Shown: positions 16,787 through 26,371, numbered from the stretch's first letter. The stretch is 64,000 nucleotides of DNA from an uncultured Bacteroidales bacterium (GCA_944322025.1 CALUOH010000049.1:1-64000); one strand, 5' to 3'. A program made the numbers and translations. Notes: generated from the letters alone by a model not told the origin.

Positions 16787-17863
16787 ATGTTCAAGAAACT
16801 CGACCTGTACATAATAAAAAAGTATCTCGGGACATTCTTCTTCTCCATCATACTGATAATCAGCATATCGGTAGTCTTCGACATAACGGAGAAGATAGAC
16901 GAGTTCCACGATAACAATGCGCCCCTCCGTGCCATAGTCTTCGACTACTACCTCAACTTCATACCCTACTTCGCCAACCTCTTCACGCCGCTCTTCTCGT
17001 TCATCTCCGTGATATTCTTCACATCCAAGATGGCGTACAACAGCGAGATAGTGGCCATACTGGCCGGCGGGGTCAGCTTCAACCGCCTCCTGCGCCCCTA
17101 CGTCTTCTCAGCCCTCGTCATTGGGCTGATGTCGTTCATCCTCGGCTCATACGTCATACCTCCCGCCAACAAGGTCAGGCTGGCATTCGAGGACAAGTAC
17201 ATAAACAAAATAACGTCCGAGGTGGCACGCAACGTACAGATGGAAGTCAAGCCCGGGGTGATACTCTACATCGAACGCTTCGAGGAGAAGCGCAATAGGG
17301 GCACTCACTTCTCTCTCGAACGCTATGAGGGCAAGCACCTCGTCTCCCGCACCACGGCAAAGTCCGTGGAATGGGCAAGGGACTCCCTGTGGATTGTCAA
17401 GGACTATCTCACCCGCGACTTCGACGGGCTTTATGAGACAGTGACCGAAGGCTCCCGCATGGACACATTCATCAACGTTGAGCCTTACGAGTTCTTCATT
17501 GAGTCCCAGCACGCCCCGCAGATGACCCTCGGCGAGCTGAACCGGTACATCAACAAACAGAAGGAGCGCGGCTTGGGCAACACGCAGGCTTTCGCCGATG
17601 AATACTACAAACGCATATCCAACCCCTTCGCCGCACTGATACTCATGGTCATAGGCGTGTCGCTCTCATCCCGCAAGGTCAAGGGAGGCATGGGGCTGCA
17701 CATCGGCATAGGCATAGCCCTGAGCGCGATATACATCCTGTTCACCACCATATCATCCGTCTTTGCCGTCAAGGGCTCCATGCCCACACTGCTGGCGGTG
17801 TGGCTGCCCAACATCGTGTTCAGCATCATAGGAGCCGCGCTCTATATGCAGGCGCCTAAGTGA
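16787..17863 (+). CDS. LptF/LptG family lipopolysaccharide export permease
   Basis: 358 residues with the family topology: three membrane segments near the N terminus (KKYLGTFFFSIILIISISVV, then YFANLFTPLFSFISVIFFTS and YVFSALVIGLMSFILGSYVI), a periplasmic beta-jellyroll domain from about 140 to 270, and three more segments at the C terminus (NPFAALILMVIGVSLSSRK onwards). It would pair with another LptF/G-type subunit and LptB to extract LPS from the inner membrane. F versus G cannot be decided by reading. It is 24 bp after tgt and 46 bp before mfd. Confidence 0.9.
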   Translation: MFKKLDLYIIKKYLGTFFFSIILIISISVVFDITEKIDEFHDNNAPLRAIVFDYYLNFIPYFANLFTPLFSFISVIFFTSKMAYNSEIVAILAGGVSFNRLLRPYVFSALVIGLMSFILGSYVIPPANKVRLAFEDKYINKITSEVARNVQMEVKPGVILYIERFEEKRNRGTHFSLERYEGKHLVSRTTAKSVEWARDSLWIVKDYLTRDFDGLYETVTEGSRMDTFINVEPYEFFIESQHAPQMTLGELNRYINKQKERGLGNTQAFADEYYKRISNPFAALILMVIGVSLSSRKVKGGMGLHIGIGIALSAIYILFTTISSVFAVKGSMPTLLAVWLPNIVFSIIGAALYMQAPK

Positions 17864-17909
17864 CGATGCGAGGCAGGCAAAGCGCGGATGCACATTTGAA
17901 TATAAAATT

Positions 17910-20900
17910 ATGTTACTTAGCGAGTTATTGGATATATATACCGGACATCCCTGCGTCCAGAGGATGGACAGCTGGTGCGGAAGCAAGGGGCATGGACGGC
18001 TGTGCCTGTCTGGACTGAACTCCTCGGCAAAGGCACTTGCCTTGGGCGGCCTGTACAAAAGGACGGGCAGGTCTATGCTGATAGTGATGAACGATGCTGA
18101 GGGGGCGGCGTACTGCTATAATGACCTGACAGGGGCATTGGGTCGTGAGGGCATCGGACTTCTGCCGTCGTCGTTCAAGAAGAGCATAAAGCACGGCGAG
18201 AAGGATACTGCCAACGAGATATTGCGTACTGACGCGCTGAACCTCTTCTCGTCCGGGCGGCCGTTCGTTGTTGTCTCCAGTCCGGAGGGGCTGGCTGAGC
18301 GGGTAGTGAACCGAAGCGACTTCATGGGGCAGAGGCTTACGCTGCGTAGTGGGGAAAGCATTGGGCAGGAGGCAGTGGTTGAGACGCTGATGGGATACGG
18401 CTTTGAACAGGTGGACTTCGTCTATGAACCGGGGCAGTTCTCTCAGAGGGGCAGCATAGTGGACATATTCTCATACTCGAACGAACTGCCTTACAGGATT
18501 GATTTCTTCGGCGATGAGGTGGAGAGCATCCGTACTTTCGACATTGACCGTCAGCTCTCTGTCGAGAAGCGTGACGAGGTCAGCATACTGCCTGACATGA
18601 CGGGTGCAGAGGCGGGGCGGCAGGCCGTCCCGGTGTTCGAGTTTGTGGCACAGGACACGCTGCTCTGCTTGGAGAACGCTGCTTTCGCAGGCGAGAGGCT
18701 GGATATGCTTTTCGCCGAAGGGGCGGACAAGTTCTCCGAGGCACAGGCGGAGGGGATGCTTATCAGCGGAAAAAGGTTCATGGAGGAGATACGCCCTTAC
18801 CGCACTGTTGAGTTCGGCGGACAGTCGGTACTCTGTGCTGAGGATACGATAGACTTCAACGTGTCACCGCAACCGCTGTTCCACAAGAACTTCGACCTTA
18901 TAGCCGAACAGCTGAGGGACTACCAATCTAAGGGCTATTCCATATACATAGCCAGTGACAGCAAGAAGCAGACTGACCGCATAGCGGCGATATTTGAGGA
19001 CAGGAACGACAATATCTCATTCACCCCCGTTGAACGCACGCTCCACGAGGGGTTCATAGACCACGGCATGAAGCTCTGCTGCCTGACCGACCACCAGATA
19101 TTTGACCGTTACCACAAGTTCTCCCTGCGCAGCGACGTGGCGCGTAACGGCAAAGTAGCGATGACGCTCAAAGAGCTTAACCAGTTGCAGACGGGCGACT
19201 ATGTAGTACACATAGACCACGGCATAGGCCGTTTCGGCGGGCTCGTGACCACTAACAACGGAGGCAAGAAGCAGGAGGTCATAAAGTTGATATACAAGGA
19301 TGACGATGTGATTTTCGTCAGCATACACGGGCTGCACCGCATCTCTAAATACAAAGGCAAGGATGGTGAGCCGCCGCGCATTAACAAGATAGGCTCTGGC
19401 GCATGGGAGAGGCTGAAAGAGCGCACTAAGTCAAAGGTCAAGGACATAGCGCGCGACCTCATAATGCTCTACGCCGCACGCAAGGCGGAAAAGGGCTTCC
19501 AGTTCTCGCACGACAGCTATCTGCAACAGGAGCTTGAAGCCTCGTTCATCTATGAGGATACCCCCGACCAGATGAAGTCGACTGCCGACATAAAAAAGGA
19601 CATGGAGTCGCCGCTGCCGATGGACAGGCTCATCTGTGGTGATGTCGGCTTCGGAAAGACGGAACTCGCCATACGCGCCGCCTTCAAGGCCGTGACCGAC
19701 AACAAGCAGGTAGCAGTGCTCGTACCGACCACAGTGCTTGCGCTGCAACACTATAAGACTTTCACCGACAGGCTGAAAAACTTCCCCTGCCGCATCGAGT
19801 ACCTCAGCCGTACCAAGAAGGCATCCGAGGTCAAGACCATCAAGGAACAGCTGAAAACCGGGCAGATAGACATACTCATAGGCACGCACAAAATCGTTGG
19901 CAAGGACATAGTGTTCAAAGACCTCGGGCTGCTCATCATCGACGAGGAACAGAAGTTCGGCGTCAGCATCAAGGAGAAGCTGAAGCGGATTAAAGTCAAT
20001 GTGGACACGCTCACCATGACCGCCACACCCATACCGCGCACGCTCCAGTTCTCGCTCATGGGCGCACGCGACCTCTCCATTCTCACCACCCCGCCGCCCA
20101 ACCGCTATCCGGTACAGACGGAGCTGTACACCTTTGACGATGAGGTTGTCCGCGAGGCAATACGCCACGAGATGGAGCGCAACGGGCAGGTCTTTTTCAT
20201 CAACAACCGCATACAGAACATGTATCTGATAGAGCAGAAGCTCCATGCCCTTGTGCCGGAGGCCCGTATAGCGATAGCACACGGGCAGATGCCGTCAGAA
20301 CAGCTCGAACAGACAGTGATGGACTTCATCGACTACGAGTACGATGTACTAATCGCGACATCGGTTGTCGAGTCGGGTGTGGACATCCCCAACGTCAATA
20401 CCATCATCATCAACAACGCCCAGATGTTCGGCCTGAGTGACCTGCACCAGCTGCGCGGGCGCGTGGGACGCAGCAACCGCAAGGCATACTGCTATCTGAT
20501 TACACCGCCCCTCAGCCTCCTGACAAACGACGCACGCAGGCGGTTGCAGGCCATTGAGGCTTTCGCCGACCTCGGCAGCGGGTTCAACATCGCGATGCAG
20601 GATCTCGACATTCGCGGCGCGGGCAACATTCTCGGCGCGGAACAGAGCGGATTCATCACTGATTTGGGGTACGACACATACCAGAAGATACTCAACGAGG
20701 CTTTGTCCGAACTGCGCGAAGAGGAGTTCTCCGAACTCTTTGCCGACAAGATAAGGGAAGATGCCTCCTATGTCTCCGACTGCCAGATAGAGTCCGACCT
20801 CGAACTGCTCTTCCCGGCGTGGTACATAGAGAACGTGCCTGAACGCATGAGCCTCTACCGCGAACTGGACAACATCAAGAGTGAGAATGAGCTAAACGGC

Positions 20901-21233
20901 TTTGCTTCGAGGCTCGAAGACCGTTTCGGAAAGATACCGACGCAGGCGCAGAGCATGATGAATGTCGTCCGCCTGCGCTGGATGGCTCAGAAGTTCGCCG
21001 TGGAGAGGCTCGTGCTGAAAAACGGGCGCATGACCGCCCACCTTGTCTCTAACGAAGCCTCGCCTTTCTACCGCTCTAAGGAGTTCGGCCGTCTCCTTAC
21101 CTACTTCACGGCACACCCTTATGAATGCCAACTGGTGCAGAAGGAGAACCAGAAACTCTTCATAATTAAGGACATCAAGAGCGTGGAAGATGCCATGAGG
21201 ATATTCGGTGAGATTGACGCGACAGAGGTATAA
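17910..21233 (+). CDS. mfd: Transcription-repair coupling factor
   Basis: Frees RNA polymerase stalled at DNA damage and recruits UvrA. 1107 residues with the full domain set: N-terminal UvrB-like part (ALGREGIGLLPSSFKK to about 330), the RNA-polymerase interaction domain (LQTGDYVVHIDHGIGRFGGL near 430), the translocase with Walker A GDVGFGKTELAIRA near 572, DEEQKFGV near 675, TATPIPRTLQFSLMGARDLS near 705, and QLRGRVGRSNRKAYCYL near 850. The C-terminal regulatory domain is present. The ATG at 17910 lacks a strong ribosome binding site, which is usual here. It ends at a strong hairpin. Confidence 0.97.
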   Translation: MLLSELLDIYTGHPCVQRMDSWCGSKGHGRLCLSGLNSSAKALALGGLYKRTGRSMLIVMNDAEGAAYCYNDLTGALGREGIGLLPSSFKKSIKHGEKDTANEILRTDALNLFSSGRPFVVVSSPEGLAERVVNRSDFMGQRLTLRSGESIGQEAVVETLMGYGFEQVDFVYEPGQFSQRGSIVDIFSYSNELPYRIDFFGDEVESIRTFDIDRQLSVEKRDEVSILPDMTGAEAGRQAVPVFEFVAQDTLLCLENAAFAGERLDMLFAEGADKFSEAQAEGMLISGKRFMEEIRPYRTVEFGGQSVLCAEDTIDFNVSPQPLFHKNFDLIAEQLRDYQSKGYSIYIASDSKKQTDRIAAIFEDRNDNISFTPVERTLHEGFIDHGMKLCCLTDHQIFDRYHKFSLRSDVARNGKVAMTLKELNQLQTGDYVVHIDHGIGRFGGLVTTNNGGKKQEVIKLIYKDDDVIFVSIHGLHRISKYKGKDGEPPRINKIGSGAWERLKERTKSKVKDIARDLIMLYAARKAEKGFQFSHDSYLQQELEASFIYEDTPDQMKSTADIKKDMESPLPMDRLICGDVGFGKTELAIRAAFKAVTDNKQVAVLVPTTVLALQHYKTFTDRLKNFPCRIEYLSRTKKASEVKTIKEQLKTGQIDILIGTHKIVGKDIVFKDLGLLIIDEEQKFGVSIKEKLKRIKVNVDTLTMTATPIPRTLQFSLMGARDLSILTTPPPNRYPVQTELYTFDDEVVREAIRHEMERNGQVFFINNRIQNMYLIEQKLHALVPEARIAIAHGQMPSEQLEQTVMDFIDYEYDVLIATSVVESGVDIPNVNTIIINNAQMFGLSDLHQLRGRVGRSNRKAYCYLITPPLSLLTNDARRRLQAIEAFADLGSGFNIAMQDLDIRGAGNILGAEQSGFITDLGYDTYQKILNEALSELREEEFSELFADKIREDASYVSDCQIESDLELLFPAWYIENVPERMSLYRELDNIKSENELNGFASRLEDRFGKIPTQAQSMMNVVRLRWMAQKFAVERLVLKNGRMTAHLVSNEASPFYRSKEFGRLLTYFTAHPYECQLVQKENQKLFIIKDIKSVEDAMRIFGEIDATEV

Positions 21234-21235
21234 AA

Positions 21236-21283
21236 AGAGCCATGCCGCCAACGGTGTACAAAACCTGTTGGCGGCATGGCTCT
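21236..21283. terminator. Bidirectional terminator between mfd and lolA
   Basis: A 17-bp perfect stem: AGAGCCATGCCGCCAAC pairs with GTTGGCGGCATGGCTCT, loop 14 nt. It sits in the tail-to-tail gap. The A run before it supplies a T run for the minus-strand direction. Confidence 0.85.
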
Positions 21284-21300
21284 AACATTCTCCCCCTCGC

Positions 21301-21948
21301 TCAGCGCAAATCGTTGACCACCACATTCGGATACTCCGCCTGATTGAATGAGAATGAGTCGGAATCCACCTTCACCGCCTCTATGTTCTCCCAGTTGAAT
21401 GTTATCGTGTCCGCATTGCGCTGCCATATTGCAAGCTGCATGGGCATATAGTCCTCCCTTCTAACTTTCAGTGATATACGGAAGTACTCCGTGTTCGACA
21501 AGTCCACCGGATAGAAGTTTATGACGGCAAACTTGTCATCGCTCTTCTCTGCATCCATCACAATCCTGTGCCCCGTTGTATAGTAGTCTATCATCACTAT
21601 CGGGCTTATGTCCTTCATCTCCTCCGCTGTCGGCTCTGTGATGGTCACCTCGTTGTTGTTCGACATGTACACCCACTGTGTCTTCCCGTCAAATATCGTC
21701 TCTATGCCTGACATCGTGAGACGCAGTTTCTCGGAGTCCATTACAAAATGTCCCCTCTGCACCTCGTTCGTCTGCTCGCGCCCGTTGTAATACACCATGG
21801 AGAAATCGCATTTCAGCGGCGAACGTTTCAGTTTTGCCACAGTGGAACTTACTATCCGCTCTGCCTTGCGGTCTGACCCCTGAGCCGCCATGTCGGCGGG
21901 AAAAACAATAGCCGCAAACAATGCCAGCAGCACATATAACCTGTTCAT
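21301..21948 (-). CDS. lolA: LolA-like outer-membrane lipoprotein carrier
   Basis: 215 residues from the ATG at 21948 (a GTG two codons earlier is less likely). A signal peptide, MNRLYVLLALFAAIVFPADM, ends near AAQ. The mature part resembles the LolA half-barrel, with short strands such as RGHFVMDSEKLRLTMSGIET and TQWVYMSNNNEVTITEP. LolA ferries lipoproteins across the periplasm. It lies 14 bp downstream of ftsK, an arrangement also well known in proteobacteria (ftsK-lolA). Bacteroidetes LolA sequences are divergent, hence some caution. Confidence 0.85.
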   Translation of the reverse strand: MNRLYVLLALFAAIVFPADMAAQGSDRKAERIVSSTVAKLKRSPLKCDFSMVYYNGREQTNEVQRGHFVMDSEKLRLTMSGIETIFDGKTQWVYMSNNNEVTITEPTAEEMKDISPIVMIDYYTTGHRIVMDAEKSDDKFAVINFYPVDLSNTEYFRISLKVRREDYMPMQLAIWQRNADTITFNWENIEAVKVDSDSFSFNQAEYPNVVVNDLR

Positions 21949-21962
21949 ATACACAGTGTTTT

Positions 21963-24398
21963 TTATAGTGATTTAAATATATATTCCAAATCCGCTTCCG
22001 TCTGTACCAGAACTTCGCGCGGCTTGCTGCCCTTGGCCGGACCAACTATCCCCGCCACTTCAAGCTGATCCATGATGCGCCCCGCGCGGTTGAACCCTAT
22101 TTCAAACTTCCGCTGTATATTCGACGTTGAGCCGAGTTGCGCGTTCACCACATAGCGCGCAACCTCTTCAAAATACGGATCACGCTTGCTCATGTCCACG
22201 CTGCTGAGGTCGTTCTCCCCGTCTGGCATGTCCGGCTCCGGCAGTTCAAAGGCCGACGGGTAGCCCTGCTGACTGCCTATGTACTCCACTATCCGCTCCA
22301 CCTCCGGCGTGTCGACAAATGCGCACTGCACGCGCGTCAGGTCGTTGCCCTGTGAGAACAGCAGGTCGCCGCGCCCTATGAGGCGGTCTGCCCCAGGGCC
22401 GTCGAGTATAGTCTTCGAGTCCACTCCGCTCGACACCTTGAACGCCACACGAGCCGGAAAATTGGCCTTGATTATGCCCGTTATGATGTTGACCGACGGA
22501 CGCTGCGTAGCGAGTATCATGTGTATCCCCACCGCACGCGCAAGCTGCGCTATACGCGCTATCGGCAGCTCCACCTCCTTGCCCGCCGTCATTATCAGGT
22601 CGCCGAACTCGTCCACTATCACCACGAAGTAAGGCAGATACCTGTGCCCTTTCAGCGGATTGAGCTTCCGGTTGATGAACTTCTCATTGTACTCCTTTAT
22701 ATTACGCGCATGTGCCAGCTTCAGCAGGTCGTACCGCGCGTCCATCTCCTTGCAGAGCGAATTGAGTGTCTGCACCACCTTCGTGGTATCTGTTATCACT
22801 GGCTCATCCTCCTCTGGCAGCTTCGCCAGAAAATGCTTCTCTATGCCGGAGTATATGTTGAACTCCACTTTCTTCGGGTCCACCAGCACCAGCTTCAGCT
22901 GCGAAGGATGCTTCTTGTACAGTAGCGACGTTATAATCGCGTTCAGCCCCACCGACTTACCCTGTCCCGTCGCGCCCGCCACAAGCAGGTGCGGCATCTT
23001 GCACAGGTCGAACATGAAGACATCGTTCGTGATGGTACGCCCCAAGGCAACAGGCAGGTCGTATGTCGACTCCTGAAACTTCTTCGACGCTATCGTGGCG
23101 TACATGCTCACTATCCGCGGATTGCTGTTCGGCACCTCTATGCCGATAGTCCCCTTGCCCGGCATAGGCGCGATAATACGGATGCCTATCGCCGCGAGGC
23201 TCATCATTATGTCCGCCTCCAGGTTCTTTATCTTGCTTATGCGGATGCCGTCCTCCGGCACTATCTCATACAGCGTTATCGTCGGCCCTATCGTCTCGTA
23301 TATCTTCTTCACCCCTATGCCGAAATTCTTCAGCGTGGTGATTATCTTCTGCTGGTTCGCGCTCTGCTCCTCTTTCGTCACCGACACCGCCGGCTGCGGA
23401 TACTCTTTGAGCAGGTCGAGCGTCGGATACCTGTACCTTGAGAGGTCCAGCGTCGGGTCGTATGGCTCCATATTCTCCTCCACGCTCTCCCCGTCCTCCG
23501 GCACCGTGCTCTCCACATCCGGCGCGCCATCCTCTGCCACCGCCACGAGGTCATCGTCATTCTCCCTGTTCACGGTCTCTATCTGCACCTCACCCCTCTC
23601 AGTCCTCGCCTCATTCTCCGTCTCGAACACTATCTCACTCGTCGTCGCCCTCTCCTCTTCATCCTTCTCGCCGACCCACTCCGGCGGCACAATGTCGTCG
23701 CCTATCTTCACGGCCTTCTCCCTCTCGGCCTCCTTCTCCTCCTTCCGCTCCGCCGCACGGCCGCCCGCATGTATGCCCTTTTTCACCCTCCCCGCCGCGC
23801 TGAACACCCTCCGCAGCGCAGGCACAGTCGCCCTGAAAGCGAACACGGCAAAGACAAGCCCCGTACCAAGTATCACGAACAGCGTCCCCGGCACGCCTAT
23901 ATTCGAAATCAGCCAGTCGCACATATTGACCCCGAACGCCCCCCCGATGCTTATAAACGAGCCGGACATCAGCCCCCCGAAACAGAACTCGAGGAACAGC
24001 GAACCCCACAGCATCAGCACCGCCGGAAACAGAAACGACTTCCACAGCGACATCACCCTTATCCCCATCAGCCTGAACGACAGCACAAACGGGAACAGCA
24101 GCATCAGATACGCCGCCACCCCGAACCCGTCATTCACCACCCTCTCCGCTATGATAGCCCCCTGCACACCAGTCCAGTTCACCACCTGACGCTTCATCTC
24201 CTCCCTCGAAATCGAGTCCGACAGCACTATGCTCTGGTCAGCCGCGCCCGTAAAGAAGAAAGACACCATAGCCAGAAACACATACAGCGTGCACAGCAAC
24301 AGGACAATCCCCATTGCCACACGCGTACGCTCATCTCTAAAAAAAGCCCCTATCTTTGACTTGCCGCCCTTCTTATGGCGGACATCCCTCTTTGCCAT
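21963..24398 (-). CDS. ftsK: DNA translocase FtsK
   Basis: Septal DNA pump that clears chromosome termini and activates dimer resolution. 811 residues. The N terminus has four membrane segments between residues 28 and 180, then an acidic linker to about 300. The motor follows: VTKEEQSANQQKIITTLKNF (about 345, alpha/beta start), Walker A GATGQGKSVGLNAI near 480, VLVDPKKVEFNIY, FVVIVDEFGDLIMTAGKEVE near 590 (Walker B), and the C-terminal winged-helix gamma domain LGSTSNIQRKFEIGFNRAGR near 745. Start ATG at 24398 has GGAAG just upstream. Confidence 0.96.
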   Translation of the reverse strand: MAKRDVRHKKGGKSKIGAFFRDERTRVAMGIVLLLCTLYVFLAMVSFFFTGAADQSIVLSDSISREEMKRQVVNWTGVQGAIIAERVVNDGFGVAAYLMLLFPFVLSFRLMGIRVMSLWKSFLFPAVLMLWGSLFLEFCFGGLMSGSFISIGGAFGVNMCDWLISNIGVPGTLFVILGTGLVFAVFAFRATVPALRRVFSAAGRVKKGIHAGGRAAERKEEKEAEREKAVKIGDDIVPPEWVGEKDEEERATTSEIVFETENEARTERGEVQIETVNRENDDDLVAVAEDGAPDVESTVPEDGESVEENMEPYDPTLDLSRYRYPTLDLLKEYPQPAVSVTKEEQSANQQKIITTLKNFGIGVKKIYETIGPTITLYEIVPEDGIRISKIKNLEADIMMSLAAIGIRIIAPMPGKGTIGIEVPNSNPRIVSMYATIASKKFQESTYDLPVALGRTITNDVFMFDLCKMPHLLVAGATGQGKSVGLNAIITSLLYKKHPSQLKLVLVDPKKVEFNIYSGIEKHFLAKLPEEDEPVITDTTKVVQTLNSLCKEMDARYDLLKLAHARNIKEYNEKFINRKLNPLKGHRYLPYFVVIVDEFGDLIMTAGKEVELPIARIAQLARAVGIHMILATQRPSVNIITGIIKANFPARVAFKVSSGVDSKTILDGPGADRLIGRGDLLFSQGNDLTRVQCAFVDTPEVERIVEYIGSQQGYPSAFELPEPDMPDGENDLSSVDMSKRDPYFEEVARYVVNAQLGSTSNIQRKFEIGFNRAGRIMDQLEVAGIVGPAKGSKPREVLVQTEADLEYIFKSL

Positions 24399-24469
24399 AT
24401 ATCTTCCTTACTACGAAACTCCCACTATATCCATATCTCCCCAGCCCCCATTACCCCGACACCTTCGGC

Positions 24470-24650
24470 ACACGAAGATAGTGCAAGTCGAGAGCAGTGC
24501 TGTATGCAAAACGTCAGTTTTGCAGTACATTATGCAGTACTGTGTCATGACATGTGCCTCGGCACAATGGCAGGATGCGGTACTGCATAATGTAATGACC
24601 GACGGCAGTCCGGCATATAGCACTGCCAAGACGAAGCCTATCTTGTGTGC
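24470..24650. repeat. Family C repeat C1 with a multi-stem insert
   Basis: Outer arms AAGATAG (24475-24481) and CTATCTT (24638-24644) enclose a nested structure. P1 is 24494-24507 with 24613-24626 (GCAGTGCTGTATGC with GCATATAGCACTGC, one G-T). P2 is the hairpin TGCAAAAC-GTCA-GTTTTGCA. P3 is TACATTATGCAGTAC (24526-24540) with GTACTGCATAATGTA (24580-24594), perfect. P4 in the P3 loop is TGTGCC-TC-GGCACA; P5 is CCGAC-GGCA-GTCCGG. The copy at 41.98-42.15 kb keeps P0, P1 and P3 with different bases. Could be a structured RNA or a DNA hairpin element; the strand is undecided. Confidence 0.7.
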
Positions 24651-24657
24651 ATCAGCA

Positions 24658-24824
24658 CACAAAGGTAGTGCAAACCGAGTGCAGAGACAAACAGGAACTT
24701 GTTCCATATTTGGCTATGCCGAGGTGCAGCCTATCTTCGCGATAGCAAAGATAGTGCAAGGTGAGTGCAAAGCCAAAATTGTTTGAGCTTTGCCGAATCG
24801 CTGCCTATCTTCGTGTCAACAAAG
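24658..24824. repeat. Family C repeats C2 and C3 in tandem
   Basis: Two simple members follow C1 directly. C2 (24658-24741) has arms AAGGTAG and CTATCTT, and inner CAGGAACTTGTTCC and GCCGAGGTGCAG. C3 (24746-24815) has arms AAGATAG and CTATCTT, with inner GCCAAAATTGTTTGAGC. Neither has the large insert. They occupy the gap between the 5' end of ftsK and the 3' end of the Sel1 gene. Confidence 0.7.
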
Positions 24825-24924
24825 ATACACCAAATCCCCGTCATGGCAAAATCTCCACACCCCAAATCTTCGCGGACAGTCACACCAATCCCTCGCCCGA
24901 TATAAGCCCTGCAACCCCCTATAT

Positions 24925-24965
24925 AAAGAAAAAAGAAAGGGTCTGCCCCGCTAATTGCAGACCCC
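24925..24965 (-). terminator. Terminator of the Sel1 gene
   Basis: On the minus strand GGGTCTGC pairs with GCAGACCC across a 10-nt loop, followed by a pyrimidine-rich tail with TTTCTTTTTTCTTT. It lies 30 bp after the stop codon. Confidence 0.85.
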
Positions 24966-24994
24966 TTCCGTATACTCCTTGTGTGATAGCGGGC

Positions 24995-26371
24995 TCACCT
25001 CCCTATGCGTTCGAGAGCCTCCTTGGCATCAGTAAAACCCTGCTCAGCAGCCAGTCTGTACCACTTAATGGCCTCAGTATAATTCTGCTCCACTCCTTCA
25101 CCATAAAAATAGTGCAAACCAAGATTATACTGCGCACCTGCATCACCCTGTTCGGCAGACTTCCTGAACCACTTGACTGCCTCGGCATAATCACGCACTA
25201 CTCCTTTACCAAAACTATAACACTCACCAAGATTATTCTGTGCCCAAGCATGACCCTGTTCGGCAGACTGTCTGTACCACTTGACAGCCTCAGCATAGTC
25301 CTGTCCTACTCCCATGCCTTTATAATAAAATACACCAAGATTATACTGCGCACCAGCATGACCCTGTTCGGCAGACCGTCTGTACCATTTGGCAGCCTCA
25401 GCATAGTCCTGTCCTACTCCTATGCCATCTACATAACACAAGCCAAGTTTATACTGCGCACTTACATCACCCTGTTCTGCGGACTTCCTGTACCACTTGA
25501 CAGCTTCCGCATAATCCTGCTCTACGCCTTTACCTTTTCCATAACACTCACCAAGATTATACTGCGCACCTGCATGACCTTGTTCGGCAGACTGTCTGCT
25601 CCACTTGACTGCCTCTGCATAGTTCTGCCTTACACCTATACCATAACAATAACTCATACCAAGATAATACTGTGCATCTGCATTCCCCTGCTCGGCAGAC
25701 TGTCCGTACCATTTGGCAGCCTCAGCATAGTCCTGAACTACACCTATGCCTGTATAATAACACATACCAAGATTATACTGTGCGCCTGCATCTCCCTGCT
25801 CGGCAGACTGTCTGTACCACTTGACTGCCTCAGCATAATCCCGCACTACTCCTAGACCAAAACGACAACACTCGCCAAGATAATTCTGCGCACCTGCATC
25901 ACCCTGTTCGGCAGACTTCCTGAACCACTTGACAGCCTCAGCATAGTCCTGCACTACTCCATGACCTGCATAATAACACAAACCAAGAGCTCTCTGCCCA
26001 CATTCATTGCCTTGTTCTGCAGACTTCCTATACCATTTGACCGCCTCGGCATAGTCCTCACTTACACCTTCGCCTTTATAATAATGCACACCAAGATTAT
26101 ACTGCGCTTTGGCATTTCCCTGCTCGGCAGACTTTCTATACCACTTGACAGCCTCAGCATAATCCTGAACTACACCATAATACCAGCCAAGTCCATTCTG
26201 TCCTCCTGCATTGCCTTGTTCTGCGGCTTTTCTGAACCATGTAACAGCCTCAGTATAGTCCTGTTCTACACCATCTCCACTAACATAACACAAACCAAGT
26301 TCATACTGTGCCGCAGCATCACCCTGCTCGGCGGACTGCCTAAGCCTATCAATTTCCTCTTTTGTTTTCAT
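24995..26371 (-). CDS. Sel1-like repeat protein
   Basis: 458 residues from the ATG at 26371, chosen because GGAG lies 6 bp upstream and the earlier ATG (26467) adds a non-homologous stretch lying inside the predicted leader. The whole protein is twelve Sel1-like repeats of 36 residues (pattern AEQGxAxAQYNLGxxYYxGxG...QDYAEAVKWYRxS) plus a short cap, FTDAKEALERIGR. Repeat 2 is 4 residues short. No signal peptide or membrane segment is seen, so it is probably cytoplasmic. Sel1 proteins are protein-binding scaffolds; no partner can be inferred. DNA-level identity between repeats is high, suggesting recent duplication. Confidence 0.9.
   Translation of the reverse strand: MKTKEEIDRLRQSAEQGDAAAQYELGLCYVSGDGVEQDYTEAVTWFRKAAEQGNAGGQNGLGWYYGVVQDYAEAVKWYRKSAEQGNAKAQYNLGVHYYKGEGVSEDYAEAVKWYRKSAEQGNECGQRALGLCYYAGHGVVQDYAEAVKWFRKSAEQGDAGAQNYLGECCRFGLGVVRDYAEAVKWYRQSAEQGDAGAQYNLGMCYYTGIGVVQDYAEAAKWYGQSAEQGNADAQYYLGMSYCYGIGVRQNYAEAVKWSRQSAEQGHAGAQYNLGECYGKGKGVEQDYAEAVKWYRKSAEQGDVSAQYKLGLCYVDGIGVGQDYAEAAKWYRRSAEQGHAGAQYNLGVFYYKGMGVGQDYAEAVKWYRQSAEQGHAWAQNNLGECYSFGKGVVRDYAEAVKWFRKSAEQGDAGAQYNLGLHYFYGEGVEQNYTEAIKWYRLAAEQGFTDAKEALERIGR

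Noticed and set aside
24470-24650. Reading the C1/C4 insert as a retron RNA or known self-cleaving ribozyme
   Set aside because: No reverse transcriptase gene is present, and the conserved loops do not match hammerhead, twister, hatchet or pistol cores as I know them.
24995-26371. Possible CRISPR-like direct repeats
   Set aside because: The 108-bp period encodes in-frame Sel1 protein repeats, with no constant repeat and unique spacers.
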